64,000 nucleotides of DNA from JBEVJK01 sp040510195 (lineage in GTDB: Bacteria; Pseudomonadota; Alphaproteobacteria; Rhizobiales; Rhizobiaceae). Below are positions 33,765 through 42,961 of the stretch, piece after piece. Position 1 is the first letter of the stretch, and each line of letters begins with the position of its first letter. The position numbers were made by a program, and so were the translations under genes. Location: positions 95,893 through 159,892 of the forward strand of contig JBEVJK010000136.1 of assembly GCA_040510195.1 (NCBI GenBank), in the 5' to 3' direction. The notes under the pieces are model-generated. The model had not been told where the DNA came from. It saw only the letters and a program-made list of their open reading frames with translations, and did not search any database.

Positions 33765-35345
33765 TTGCAGTTCTTGTTCGGAGATTTCATGCTCGATCCC
33801 GACCGCAGGGAGCTTTCCCGTGGAGAGGAGGCAGTTTCGATCGGGCCTCAGGTGTTCGACCTTTTGATCCACCTGATCAGCAATCGCGAGCGTGTCGTGA
33901 GCAAGGACGAACTGCTCGACGTCGTGTGGAATGGGCGGTTCGTCTCGGAATCGACCCTGACCAGCCATATCAACGCGGTGCGGAAGGCGCTCGGCGACAG
34001 CGGCGAAGCCCAGAGCGTGATCAGGACGATCCCGCGAAAGGGCTTCCGGTTCGTTGCCGATGTCAGGGAGCAATCGCCTCGGGAGCCGTCCGATCACCTG
34101 GAAGAGATTCTCGTCAAGGCAGTCGCCACGCCGGACACGTTGGCGCTTCCCGACAAGCCTTCCCTGGCCGTGCTGCCGTTCCTGAACCTGAGCGGAGATC
34201 CGGAGCAGGAGTATTTCGCCGACGGGGTGGTAGAAGACATCATCGGCGCGCTGTCGCGGATGCGCTGGCTGTTCGTCATCGCACGCAATTCCAGCTTCAC
34301 CTACAAAGGCCGGGCGGTGGACGTGAAGCGGGTGGGACAAGAGCTGGGCGTCCGCTACGTGCTGGAAGGCAGCCTGCGCAAGGCCGGCCACCGCATCAGG
34401 ATCACAGGCCAGCTCATCGATGCCACGAGCGGGACCCACCTGTGGGCGGAGCGCTTCGAAAGCACCATTGACGACATTTTCGATCTGCAGGACGAAATAG
34501 CCGCGAGCGTGGTCGGCGCGATCGCTCGGCAGCTCGAGCAGGCGGAGATCGGACGCGCGAAGCGCAAGCCCACCGAGAGGCTAGACGCCTACGACTACTA
34601 TCTCCGCGGGATGTCGAATTTCCATCTCGGCAATCGCGCCGGCACCTACGAGGCGCTCGGCCTGTTCTCCAAGGCGATAGAGCTCGACCCGGACTATGCT
34701 TCTGCATACGCCATGGCCTCCGCCTGTCATTTCTGGACCAAGTTCAACCGGTGGGCCGACGATCGCTCGCTGGCGATCTCAGAGGGTGCACGATTGGCCC
34801 GTCACGCCGTCGAACTGGGCAAGGACGACGCGGTCGCGCTGGCTCGCGGCGGTCATGCCATTGCCAATTTCGAAGGCGACGTCGATGGCGGGATCGCGTT
34901 GATCGATCGCGCCTTGCTTCTCAATCCCAACCTTGCCGCCGCCTGGTTCCTGGGCGGCTTCGTCACAATCATGCACGGCCAGCCGGACGAGGCGATCGAA
35001 AGGCTCACCCATGCCATGCGACTGAGCCCGCTCGATTCGGAGATGTATCGGATGCAGGGCGGCATGGCGCTGGCGCATCTGTTCGCCGGGCGCTTCGACG
35101 AGGCCTGCGCCTGGGCCGAGAAGGCATTGCGAGACCTGCCGGGCTTCCTGATCGTGGTGTGCACGCTCGCCGCCAGCCACGCGCTGGCTGGCCGGATGCC
35201 CGAAGCGCGCCGTGCGCTGGACGATCTGCTCTCGCTGAGCCCCACGCTTCGGCTTGCCGATCTCGGCGAGTGGCTGCTGTTTCACCGGCCGGAGTATATC
35301 GCCATCTTGTCGGATGGGCTGCGAAGAGCGGGGTTGTCAAATTGA
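33765..35345 (+). CDS. Winged-helix / TolB-like / TPR transcriptional regulator (copy 1)
   Basis: A 526-residue protein. Residues 1-96 form an OmpR-type winged helix (VISTL-like segments ESTLTSHINAVRKALGD and IRTIPRKGFRFVADV). A TolB-N-like domain (SLAVLPFLNLS, FADGVVEDIIGALSR, GTHLWAERFE) spans about 125-240, and TPR repeats fill the rest. There is no membrane helix between the parts, unlike CadC. The start is TTG, fixed by the family start pattern (QFLFGDFMLDPDRREL). It is divergent from the NmrA gene and the long gene string that follows it. A close paralogue lies at 51497-53044. Confidence 0.87.
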   Translation: MQFLFGDFMLDPDRRELSRGEEAVSIGPQVFDLLIHLISNRERVVSKDELLDVVWNGRFVSESTLTSHINAVRKALGDSGEAQSVIRTIPRKGFRFVADVREQSPREPSDHLEEILVKAVATPDTLALPDKPSLAVLPFLNLSGDPEQEYFADGVVEDIIGALSRMRWLFVIARNSSFTYKGRAVDVKRVGQELGVRYVLEGSLRKAGHRIRITGQLIDATSGTHLWAERFESTIDDIFDLQDEIAASVVGAIARQLEQAEIGRAKRKPTERLDAYDYYLRGMSNFHLGNRAGTYEALGLFSKAIELDPDYASAYAMASACHFWTKFNRWADDRSLAISEGARLARHAVELGKDDAVALARGGHAIANFEGDVDGGIALIDRALLLNPNLAAAWFLGGFVTIMHGQPDEAIERLTHAMRLSPLDSEMYRMQGGMALAHLFAGRFDEACAWAEKALRDLPGFLIVVCTLAASHALAGRMPEARRALDDLLSLSPTLRLADLGEWLLFHRPEYIAILSDGLRRAGLSN

Positions 35346-35367
35346 GGAAGGCGACGGCGCAAGCGCG

Positions 35368-35577
35368 TCACCGTTTCAGCGGTCCCCATTCAGGAAGCCC
35401 TTTGGCTCGCCGGCGCTCATCCAGATAGTTGAGCAGGTCGGCGAGCTCCTCGGCATCGTCATGGTCCAGCCCCGTTTGCGGAACGCCTTCGTAGTGGACC
35501 GGCTGGCCGGTAAAGCGATCGGCGACCTGAAATGTCCCGTCCGCTTTCTCGGCCCTAAGCTCGTAGCGCCTCGCCAT
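35368..35577 (-). CDS. Small hypothetical protein (69 aa)
   Basis: A charged protein that starts MARRYELRAEKADGTFQVAD and ends RRRAKGLPEWGPLKR. The pattern is a short beta hairpin followed by an acidic helix (DDAEELADLLNYLDE). ATG 35577 has AGG 8 nt upstream; an upstream GTG is possible. It lies 64 nt downstream of rpsU on the same strand, so could be co-transcribed. No family recognised. Confidence 0.6.
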   Translation of the reverse strand: MARRYELRAEKADGTFQVADRFTGQPVHYEGVPQTGLDHDDAEELADLLNYLDERRRAKGLPEWGPLKR

Positions 35578-35641
35578 TCCATTCACCTGATGCTCGGAAC
35601 CTGCCGCTGGATCGGGTCGAAAAGTTTGGAGGCCGGAGGGT

Positions 35642-35935
35642 TCATGGGCTTGATGGACGTGGCGCGGCCAGTGGCCTCCGCGCAGTTTCGGCCCGCCGCT
35701 TGGGCTTGGGCAGAAGGCCCTCGCGCTGCGCCTGCTTGCGCGCCAGCTTGCGGGCCCGGCGGATCGCTTCTGACTTCTCGCGCGTCTTTCTTTCCGAGGG
35801 CTTCTCGTAGAAGCTCCTTGCCTTCATCTCGCGAAACACGCCTTCGCGCTGCATCTTCTTCTTGAGCACGCGAAGAGCCTGCTCGACATTGTTGTCGCGT
35901 ACGAGAACCTGCAATCCCTTGTCCTGACGATTCAT
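35642..35935 (-). CDS. rpsU: 30S ribosomal protein S21
   Basis: A 97-residue S21: LQVLVRDNNVEQALRVLKKK, then MQREGVFREMKARSFYEKPS, and a long basic tail with RRARKLARKQAQREGLL. The C-terminal extension rich in Lys/Arg/Pro is usual in alphaproteobacteria. S21 sits on the 30S platform near the anti-Shine-Dalgarno region. The neighbours are not ribosomal genes. Confidence 0.95.
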   Translation of the reverse strand: MNRQDKGLQVLVRDNNVEQALRVLKKKMQREGVFREMKARSFYEKPSERKTREKSEAIRRARKLARKQAQREGLLPKPKRRAETARRPLAAPRPSSP

Positions 35936-36449
35936 GCGCGGCCGGAAGACGGCGGCGCATTGTTGCGGGCGTGCCAGGATGGCAACCCTGAGAAGGCCAC
36001 CCTAGCAGGTTTTCACACCGGCGTATCGGCTGGCGACGTGTTTTCCGGCGCTGGACGAAGCAGCGGTTCCCGGCCGCAAAAAAAGCGGGCCAAAGCCCGC
36101 TTCCCTTCGTCGCCGCGACTCTTGCGAGGTGCCGGTACCTTCGTGGTCACCACACCGTCATCGGCTCAAATGTGATCCGCCTGCAGCGCAGAGCCCCACC
36201 TTCCATCTGAAGGAGCCGCTCCGTGGCGGCCGATCACTGCGCTTTGGTAACCACTGGTCGTGTCGAAAACAAGGCGGATGCAAGCAGGCCGGGCAAGATG
36301 GCATGCACGCTGGTCGCTTCCGGTCAGGCGGCTAAGTCGTAGGAAGATAGGTCGAACAGATAAGGTGCGGGTAGGAGGGTTATATGTTTCATTTTGGCAC
36401 TTTGGCGGCGGATGATCGTCTCGCGTCTTAACCCCTTTCGTCGTCGCGT
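35936..36449. other. Intergenic region between rpsU and the acyltransferase gene
   Basis: About 514 nt with no convincing coding frame on either strand. It contains a minus-strand terminator at 36078-36102, the presumed rpsU promoter to its left, and the promoter of the plus-strand acyltransferase gene to its right. Confidence 0.5.
36078..36102 (-). terminator. Rho-independent terminator on the minus strand
   Basis: AAGCGGGC (36083-36090) and GCCCGCTT (36095-36102) pair around CAAA. Read on the minus strand the hairpin is followed by a T run (the seven A at 36078-36084 on the plus strand). No gene lies immediately upstream on that strand, so it may end an unannotated short transcript. Confidence 0.65.
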
Positions 36450-37727
36450 GTGCTGCAGATCAAGGTGACAGGGCCTCCGTCCCTTGAGGGCGCTTGGGTT
36501 GATGTCTTGAATTCGGCGTACTTCAAAACCGTCCCATGGAACCGCGAACCTCGCCAGGCTCGCCTGGGGTCGGTCGACGCCTTGCGCTGCTGTGCCATGA
36601 CGGCCGTCGTCGCGCAGCATTGCGGGCTGTTCCCCTATGGCTGGATGGGCGTCTGGCTGTTTTTCGTCATTTCCGGCTTCGTGGTCACCGGGTCGGCGCT
36701 GGAAGGCGCTCGAGAGGTGGCGCCGGGGCGCCGCTTCGGCGCTTTCATGAGCCGGAGGGCGCGGCGTATCATCCCGGTCTACTATGCCTATGTGCTGGTG
36801 GGCGCCGTGGTGGTGGTGCTTTCCGGCAACCGCCTCGATCCCGTCGCCTTCACATCCCTTCTCGGCTTCTTCAGCAATACGGCCATGGCGGTCGGCCGAG
36901 GCGAATTCGTCGGTTGGCCGGTCGGGCACCTGTGGACGATTTCTATCGAGATGCAGTTCTACCTCGTTTTCGGACTCGTCCTCGTCTACGCCTCGGAGCG
37001 CGTGGCCAAGATCATTTTCGTGGCCGCCCTCTTTGCCGCACCGCTGCTGAGGCTGGCCGCGTCCGACGCGCTTACCAGGTTCGGTTGGTCCATAGACCCC
37101 GCCTACGCGATCTATTCCGGCTCGCTCCTGCATTCCGACAGCTTCGCCGCGGGCGCGCTGCTGGCCTTCGCCATGCGCGACGGCAAGCTCCGTCCGTTTG
37201 CACGGCCGCTGGCGCTGATGGGCGCCATGTCGCTCCTCTGTTACGTGCTCTTTTATGTGGGCGTGAACGGGATGGACGGGGCGACCGGCATCGACCAGCT
37301 GCGCAACGTGATCTCGGGCGTGCTGTGGGGGCAATATCGGCAGGTGTTCGTCTATTCGGTCCTGGCCGCCGCCTGCGCCGGCCTGGTGGCCATGGCCGCC
37401 TGCCGCGATCCGCTGTTGGAGTGGCTGCTCGGCAGGCCACTGCTTCAGCGCATCGGGTATGTGTCGTATGGCGCCTATGTGTTCCATTCGCTGGTGATCT
37501 TCGTCGTCCTGGCGGCGCTCGAATCGCTGCTGAGCATCACCCCGGGAGAGCACTCTCTCGGCACGCGTCTGCTGACGCTGGCAATCGCCTATCCGGTGAC
37601 GCTGGTGGCGGCCGAGATGTCGTTCCGCTTCTTCGAGAGCAAGTTCCTGGTCAGGACGACAACGTCGTCGGTCGTCCCACTGCCGGCACCCTTCGAGGGG
37701 CAAGTCGGAATTTCGCGCCGCGGCTGA
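36450..37727 (+). CDS. Acyltransferase 3 family membrane protein (O-acetyltransferase)
   Basis: A 425-residue protein with about ten membrane helices. Family marks are LGSVDALRC near the start, the catalytic His in VAQHCGLFP, GVWLFFVISGFVVTGS, RRARRIIPVYY, and LWTISIEMQFYL. These integral proteins O-acetylate extracellular polysaccharides or lipids. The start is GTG 36450 with a weak ribosome site. The gene is monocistronic and convergent with quiC (13-nt gap). A link to the cellulose or other polysaccharide genes is only a guess. Confidence 0.85.
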   Translation: MLQIKVTGPPSLEGAWVDVLNSAYFKTVPWNREPRQARLGSVDALRCCAMTAVVAQHCGLFPYGWMGVWLFFVISGFVVTGSALEGAREVAPGRRFGAFMSRRARRIIPVYYAYVLVGAVVVVLSGNRLDPVAFTSLLGFFSNTAMAVGRGEFVGWPVGHLWTISIEMQFYLVFGLVLVYASERVAKIIFVAALFAAPLLRLAASDALTRFGWSIDPAYAIYSGSLLHSDSFAAGALLAFAMRDGKLRPFARPLALMGAMSLLCYVLFYVGVNGMDGATGIDQLRNVISGVLWGQYRQVFVYSVLAAACAGLVAMAACRDPLLEWLLGRPLLQRIGYVSYGAYVFHSLVIFVVLAALESLLSITPGEHSLGTRLLTLAIAYPVTLVAAEMSFRFFESKFLVRTTTSSVVPLPAPFEGQVGISRRG

Positions 37728-37740
37728 TTGAGCGGCGGCC

Positions 37741-39636
37741 TCAGCTTCGAGGCATGCCGGCCGGTGCCATGCCTCGCTTCTGCGCGGCGATGCGGAATGG
37801 CGCATTCACCGCGCCGTAGCCCCCGTAGCCGGCGCGCCGCTCGACGATCTCGAAAAACAGGCCCTCGCCATAGCTCCGGCTGTAGAGCTGGAAGAACTCG
37901 CCCGCATCGTCGCGGTCGTAGAGGATGTTGTCGGCCCTGAAACGGTCGACGAGGTCGGGTTCCAAGCCAAGCCTGGCCTCGAGGTCGCCGTAGTAGTTGG
38001 GCGAGATCTCGAGCGCCTGGAAGCCGTTCGACCTGAGCCTGGCGGCGGTGTCGAAGATGTCGCGGCAAGAGAACGCAAGGTGCTGGACACTCGAGCCGAA
38101 ACTTTCGGCGATGAAACGGCCGGCGAAGGTCTTGCGGTTCTCGGCGCCGTTCAGGGTCAGCCGGAAGGCGCCGTCGTCGCTCTCCACGACCTGGCTGCGG
38201 ACCAGGCCACCGGGATCGATCACGTCGACCATCGGGAGCTTCCGCGCCCGGAAGATCGAAGTGTAGAACAGCAGCCAGGTCAGCATCTCTTCGTAGTTCA
38301 TCGTCTGCGCCGTGTGGTCGATCGACAACAGGCCGGCGTCCGTATGAGAGGCGGGTGGGTCCATGCCGTCGAACTCGATGTCCCAGACGCCGGCCAGGGT
38401 CGGGTCGATGAAGTAGATGACGCCGCCGCCGACGCCTCGGATCGCCGGGATCGACAGTTCGCCGGCCGCCCTGCGTTCGGTGAAGATTTCCGCGCCCAGG
38501 GCCCGCGCCCTGGCCACCGTCGAGGCCGCGTCGGCGACCCTGAGGCCGATCGCATAGGCCGTCGTGCCGTGCACGGCATAGGAGGAGTGGGCGAAGCCCT
38601 CATGCCCGGTGTTGATCACCAGGTTGATGCCGCGGCCACCGCCTTGCCTCCAGACGCTCACGTCCCGGAGCTTGTGGCGTGCGGCAAGCGAGAAGCCCAT
38701 CGTGGAGAGGAGCGCCGTCAGGGCCTCGGCCTCCTCGTCGCTGGCGGCGAACTCGACGAATTCGAAGCCCGAGACGGCGATCCGGTCGGGCATGACAGGA
38801 ACATCGAGGGCGAGCGCCGGTTCGGCGCGCCGCACCTGGTCCATCAGATAGACGAGCGAGCGCCGGCCATCGACGGCGATCGACTTCGGGGAGCCGCCAC
38901 GGAACTGATCGTTGAAGATCTCCAGCGACAGCGGGCCGTCGTAGCCCGTCGCCGCCACCGCCCTCATGAAGTCGAGAACGGGCAGATCGCCCTCGCCGGG
39001 CATGTTGCGGAAGTGCCTGCTCCAGTAGAGCAGGTCCATGTCGATGCGCGGCGCGTCGGCGAGCTGAACGATGAAGATGCGGTCGCCGGGAATCGAGCGG
39101 ATCGTATCCACGTCGATCCGTTTCGCCAGCGTGTGGAAGGAGTCGAGGATCAGGCCGACGCCGGGATGGTCGGCCCGCCGCACCACTTCCCAGGCATCGC
39201 GGTGGTCGCTGACGTGGCGACCCCAGGCCAGCGCCTCGTAGCCCACGCGCAGGCCACGCCGCGCAGCGCGCTCGCCAAGCTCGCGGAAGTCGGCGGCGGC
39301 GCGGTCGATGCCGCCCAGGGCGAGCGGCGAGACGTTGGAGCAGATCAGCATCAGGTCCGTGCCGAGCTCCTGCATCAGGTCGAATTTCCGCTCGGCGCGG
39401 TCGAAGGCGCGCGATCGCTGTGGCTCGGGCAGGCCTTCGAAATCGCGGAAGGGCTGGAAGAGAGTGATCGCTAGGCCGTGATCGCGCACCATCCCGCCGA
39501 CCTCCCGCGGCGTTCCGTCGAAGGCGAGAAAATCGTTCTCGAAGATCTCCACGCCGTCGAACCCGGCCGCCGCAATCGCCGACAGCTTCTCGCCGAGGTC
39601 GCCGCTCAGGGAGACGGTGGCGATCGAGGTCTTCAC
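37741..39636 (-). CDS. quiC: 3-dehydroshikimate dehydratase, fused to HPPD-like domain
   Basis: A 631-residue two-part enzyme. The N-terminal half (about 1-280) is a sugar-isomerase-like TIM barrel, with metal-site segments ALAWGRHVSDH, ILDSFHTL, IVQLADAP and SLEIFNDQF. The C-terminal half is a 4-hydroxyphenylpyruvate-dioxygenase-like vicinal-oxygen-chelate domain with SVQHLAFSCRDIFDTA, ending in FFEIVERRAGYGGYG. This fusion matches QuiC1-type enzymes that convert 3-dehydroshikimate to protocatechuate. The start is GTG, overlapping the aroQ stop as GTGA. It is the last gene of the aroE-dctPQM-aroQ-quiC operon. Confidence 0.88.
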   Translation of the reverse strand: MKTSIATVSLSGDLGEKLSAIAAAGFDGVEIFENDFLAFDGTPREVGGMVRDHGLAITLFQPFRDFEGLPEPQRSRAFDRAERKFDLMQELGTDLMLICSNVSPLALGGIDRAAADFRELGERAARRGLRVGYEALAWGRHVSDHRDAWEVVRRADHPGVGLILDSFHTLAKRIDVDTIRSIPGDRIFIVQLADAPRIDMDLLYWSRHFRNMPGEGDLPVLDFMRAVAATGYDGPLSLEIFNDQFRGGSPKSIAVDGRRSLVYLMDQVRRAEPALALDVPVMPDRIAVSGFEFVEFAASDEEAEALTALLSTMGFSLAARHKLRDVSVWRQGGGRGINLVINTGHEGFAHSSYAVHGTTAYAIGLRVADAASTVARARALGAEIFTERRAAGELSIPAIRGVGGGVIYFIDPTLAGVWDIEFDGMDPPASHTDAGLLSIDHTAQTMNYEEMLTWLLFYTSIFRARKLPMVDVIDPGGLVRSQVVESDDGAFRLTLNGAENRKTFAGRFIAESFGSSVQHLAFSCRDIFDTAARLRSNGFQALEISPNYYGDLEARLGLEPDLVDRFRADNILYDRDDAGEFFQLYSRSYGEGLFFEIVERRAGYGGYGAVNAPFRIAAQKRGMAPAGMPRS

Positions 39637-40073
39637 CGGCCGGACTCGCCGATCATGCCGGCCAGCGCTCGCACCGCGATCGGGTAGCCGGGGGCGCCGA
39701 GGCCGGCGAGGACGGCGGTTGCGACGGTCGAAACCAGCGAACGACGGTAGATTTCCTCGCGCCGGTGGATATTGGAAATGTGGAACTCGACGATCGGGCC
39801 GGGAAACATCTTCAGGGCATCCAGGACGGGAATGGAGCTGAAGCTGAGGCCCGCAGGGTTGATGAGGATGCCGGCGCCGCCATCGATGGCTTCGTGGATC
39901 CAGTCGACGATCTGGTGCTCGGCATTGGACTGGTGGAAGCGGAGCGGCCGTTCGCCGGCGGCCTCGCGGCACATCGCCTCGATGTCGGCGAGCGTCGTCG
40001 TGCCGTAGATTTCCGGCTCGCGTCGGCCGAGACGGTTCAGGTTGGGGCCGTTGATCACGAAAATGGGTTTCAT
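39633..40073 (-). CDS. aroQ: Type II 3-dehydroquinate dehydratase
   Basis: A 146-residue dodecamer-type dehydroquinase. Active-site segments are INGPNLNRLGRREPEIYGT (catalytic Tyr), LINPAGLSFSS, and VEFHISNIHRREE (catalytic His). It interconverts 3-dehydroquinate and 3-dehydroshikimate. In this operon it acts catabolically, feeding QuiC. It is coupled to quiC by GTGA and lies 15 nt after dctM. Confidence 0.93.
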   Translation of the reverse strand: MKPIFVINGPNLNRLGRREPEIYGTTTLADIEAMCREAAGERPLRFHQSNAEHQIVDWIHEAIDGGAGILINPAGLSFSSIPVLDALKMFPGPIVEFHISNIHRREEIYRRSLVSTVATAVLAGLGAPGYPIAVRALAGMIGESGR

Positions 40074-40088
40074 GGTCGCCTCCTTGGA

Positions 40089-41390
40089 TCAGCCCTGGTA
40101 GCCGAGCAGGCGCGGAAGCCAGAGCACGAGCTCGGGGAAGTACGTGATCAGCACGAGAGACCCGATCATCGCCCACAGGAAGGGCAGCACGTCGCGGACG
40201 ATGTCCATCAGCGGGACCTCCGCGATTCGGGTCATGATGAAGAGCAGCAGCCCGTAGGGAGGCGTGACGAGGCCGATCATGATGTTGACCACAACCACCA
40301 CGCCGAAATGCACCATGTCGATGCCGAGGGCCCTGGCGGTCGGAATCAGCACCGGCACGATCACCAGCAGGATGGTCGTGCCTTCCAGCACGCAGCCGAG
40401 CAGCAGGAGCAGGACGTTGACGAGGACGAGGAACACCGTTGGCGACAGCTGCCAGCCGGCGAGCAGCAGGCTCAGCGACTGTGGGATGTTCTCCACGGTG
40501 ACGACGTAGTTGAAGACGAGAGCACCGGCGATCAGCATGCCGATCGAGGCGCTGGTGCGGGCGCTGGCGAGAATCGAGCGATAGAAATCGCCGAAGCTGA
40601 CGCTTCGATAGAGGAGCACCGAGATCGCCAGGGCATAGGCGGCCGCGACGGCCGCCGCCTCGGTGGGCGTGGTGGCGCCGGTGTAGATGCCGCCGAGCAG
40701 CACGACGGGCATCATGAGCGAGGGCAAGGCCTTCCAGGCGATGCGCGGCAGCTTGCGAAGCGGGGTCGGGGGCTCCACGGGAAAGTTCAGGCGGCGTGCC
40801 TGGAATGCCACGATGCCCATTTGCGAGAGGGCCATCAGCAGCCCTGGAACCACGCCGCCCAGGAAGAGGTAGCCGATCGACGCATCCGAGACGAGCGCAT
40901 AGATCACCATCGGGATCGAGGGTGGTATGACGGGACCGATGACGGCCGTCACGGCCGTGAGAGCGGCGGCGTAGCTTGCCGGGTATTTGCCGTCCCTGGT
41001 CATCATCTGCTGCATCATCTTGCCGGTGCCGGCGGCGTCGGCGATCGCCGACCCGGACATGCCGGCGAAGATGATCGACTGCACGATGTTGACGTATGCC
41101 AGCCCGCCGCGAAAACGCCCCACGACGGCGTTGCAGAAGGCCATGAGACGATCGGTCATGGAGCCGATGTTCATCAGCTCGGCGGCGAGGATGAACAGCG
41201 GCACCGCGAGAATGATGTAGTTGGCGTACATGCCGTTCAGCAGCTGCTCGGCCGCGGTGCCCATGTCGAGACCCGCGAGCAGGAGGTAGAGGATCGAGCC
41301 TGCAATCATGGCATGGCCGATCGGCAAGCCCAGAAAGGCCAATGCCGTGATGGCGACGATGGAGGCCGAGAAGGGACTGGCGATGCTCAT
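40089..41390 (-). CDS. dctM: TRAP transporter large permease (DctM)
   Basis: A 433-residue protein with about 12 helices. DctM hallmarks are VPLFILAAELMNIG, GMSGSAIADAAGTGKMM, AVIGPVIPPSIPMVIY, and a second inverted-repeat copy with VTPPYGLLLFI. It is the sodium-coupled transport subunit. The ATG overlaps the dctQ stop (ATGA). With DctP/DctQ it should import quinate, shikimate or dehydroshikimate, inferred from operon mates. Confidence 0.92.
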   Translation of the reverse strand: MSIASPFSASIVAITALAFLGLPIGHAMIAGSILYLLLAGLDMGTAAEQLLNGMYANYIILAVPLFILAAELMNIGSMTDRLMAFCNAVVGRFRGGLAYVNIVQSIIFAGMSGSAIADAAGTGKMMQQMMTRDGKYPASYAAALTAVTAVIGPVIPPSIPMVIYALVSDASIGYLFLGGVVPGLLMALSQMGIVAFQARRLNFPVEPPTPLRKLPRIAWKALPSLMMPVVLLGGIYTGATTPTEAAAVAAAYALAISVLLYRSVSFGDFYRSILASARTSASIGMLIAGALVFNYVVTVENIPQSLSLLLAGWQLSPTVFLVLVNVLLLLLGCVLEGTTILLVIVPVLIPTARALGIDMVHFGVVVVVNIMIGLVTPPYGLLLFIMTRIAEVPLMDIVRDVLPFLWAMIGSLVLITYFPELVLWLPRLLGYQG

Positions 41391-41905
41391 ACGCCGGACC
41401 CCATCTTCGTCGGATCGAACTCCTGCGGAGCGCGGCCGAAGGCCGCCTGCCAGGCCAGCCACAAATAGCGGACGATCACCGAAACGACAAAGACGAGGTA
41501 GATCGAGAACAGCCAGTCGAAGCGGATCTTGAGATAGGCGGTGCTCTCGACCCGCATGAACGCGACGTAGTCGAAGACGGCAGGGAAGGAGATCGCGTAG
41601 AGGACGATCAGCGACACCGCCGAGATCAGGAACATGACCCTGCGGGCCCCTGGCCGCGCCGACGCGTAGACGAGATCGAAGCGGATCTCCTCCTCTTCGC
41701 GCACGACGAAAGCCGCGCCCCACAGCACGAGCCAGATCCACAGGATGGCGCTGAGCTCGTTGGTCCACCCGATCGGAAGGTTGAACAGGTAGCGAAAGGC
41801 GATCTGGAGGAGGAAGGCCAGGAACATCAGGCCGAGCATCGCTGCCAAGATGGCCTCGGAGACGCGATAGAGGCTGCGGGCCAGGGAACGCAGTTTCACG
41901 AGCAC
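41387..41905 (-). CDS. dctQ: TRAP transporter small permease (DctQ)
   Basis: A 172-residue protein with four helices. RYLFNLPIGWTNELSAILWIW matches the DctQ core pattern, here split by the usual Trp/Asn/Glu residues. The start is GTG 41905; a second GTG two codons later is equally possible. It lies 69 nt after dctP and overlaps dctM by 4 nt. Confidence 0.9.
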   Translation of the reverse strand: MLVKLRSLARSLYRVSEAILAAMLGLMFLAFLLQIAFRYLFNLPIGWTNELSAILWIWLVLWGAAFVVREEEEIRFDLVYASARPGARRVMFLISAVSLIVLYAISFPAVFDYVAFMRVESTAYLKIRFDWLFSIYLVFVVSVIVRYLWLAWQAAFGRAPQEFDPTKMGSGV

Positions 41906-41974
41906 GACTTTCTGCCGCTCACGCGACGGTTCGGCCTCCAGCGGGCCTTGCGGCCACCGGAGGCCCGGCGCCGG

Positions 41975-42961
41975 TCAAAGGGCGTTGATCTTCTCGACCA
42001 TGCCGGCCGGCCATTCCTTGGCGAGGTCCGAAGCCAGATACTGCTCCTGCACATGCTTGCGGAAGGCGGCGACATCCGGCTCGTAGAGCTTCAGCCCCTT
42101 GCCCTTGAACAGATCGACCAGTTCCTTCTCCCTTGCCAGGTGCTTGTCGGTCGAGAAGGCGATTGCGGAGTCCGCAGCCGCCTGGAAGCGGGCCTGCTTC
42201 TCGGCGCCCATCTCGTCCCAGACCTTCTTCGACACGACCAGGAGATCGAAGCCCACCAAATGCGAGGTCAGGACGATCTGCGACATCACCTCGTAAAACT
42301 TCATGTTCTCGACATTCGGGAGGGGGTTGTCCTGGCCGTCTATGGCGCCGGTCTGCAGGCCAGTGTAGACCTCGGCATAGGCCATCGGGGTCGGGTTGGC
42401 GCCGAGCGCGGAGCCCAGGAACTGCCAGGCATCGCCTCCCGGCATGCGCAGCTTGATGCCGGCCAGGTCGGCCGGGGTCTTGATCTCCTTGTCCGGCTTC
42501 AGGCCGACCTGCCGCACGCCGAAATAGGTCGGACCGAGGACCCGGATGCCGAGCTGGTCTTCCGCCATCTTCTTCAGCTCAGCCCCCATGTCGCTGGCGA
42601 AGAATTTCTGCATGTGGGCGGCATCCCTGAAGAGATAGCCGGCGGTGACGATCGACCAGGCCGGGATCTGCTTCGAAATGTCCTGAGGGGCGACGTTGCC
42701 CATCTCCAGGTTTCCGCGCTGCAGGGCGACGAGCTCGGTGCCTTGCTTGAACAGGTTGCCGCCATAGTAGCCCTCGAACACGAAGTCGTCTTTGACGGCA
42801 TCCGCGAACATTTTCATCATCTCGGCACGGATGTCCTGCTCGGAGAAGACCGCCGAGAACCGAAGCTTGGGCTGATCCTGGGCGATGGCCGGAAAGGCCG
42901 CGGCGGTGGCGGCGACGGCCGTGCCGACCAGGAACTGGCGACGGGTTGCATTGAGCATCAT
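41975..42961 (-). CDS. dctP: TRAP transporter substrate-binding protein (DctP)
   Basis: A 328-residue periplasmic binding protein. The signal peptide starts MMLNATRRQFLVGTAVAATA with a twin-arginine-like RRQF, so export may be by Tat. The conserved ligand-carboxylate Arg lies in GIKLRMPGGDAW, followed by GANPTPMAYAEVYTGLQTG and DGQDNPLPN, typical of DctP. GGAGG is 6 nt before the first ATG, which overlaps the aroE stop as ATGA. Confidence 0.93.
   Translation of the reverse strand: MMLNATRRQFLVGTAVAATAAAFPAIAQDQPKLRFSAVFSEQDIRAEMMKMFADAVKDDFVFEGYYGGNLFKQGTELVALQRGNLEMGNVAPQDISKQIPAWSIVTAGYLFRDAAHMQKFFASDMGAELKKMAEDQLGIRVLGPTYFGVRQVGLKPDKEIKTPADLAGIKLRMPGGDAWQFLGSALGANPTPMAYAEVYTGLQTGAIDGQDNPLPNVENMKFYEVMSQIVLTSHLVGFDLLVVSKKVWDEMGAEKQARFQAAADSAIAFSTDKHLAREKELVDLFKGKGLKLYEPDVAAFRKHVQEQYLASDLAKEWPAGMVEKINAL

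Noticed and set aside
36324..37805. Minus-strand open frame of nearly 500 codons opposite the acyltransferase.
   Set aside because: The plus-strand protein has all acyltransferase-3 motifs and membrane helices; the opposite frame is charged low-complexity sequence.
39765..41468. Long plus-strand open frame opposite aroQ and dctM.
   Set aside because: The sequence is rich in His/Asp/Gln/Glu without folds and lies exactly antisense to recognised TRAP and AroQ genes.
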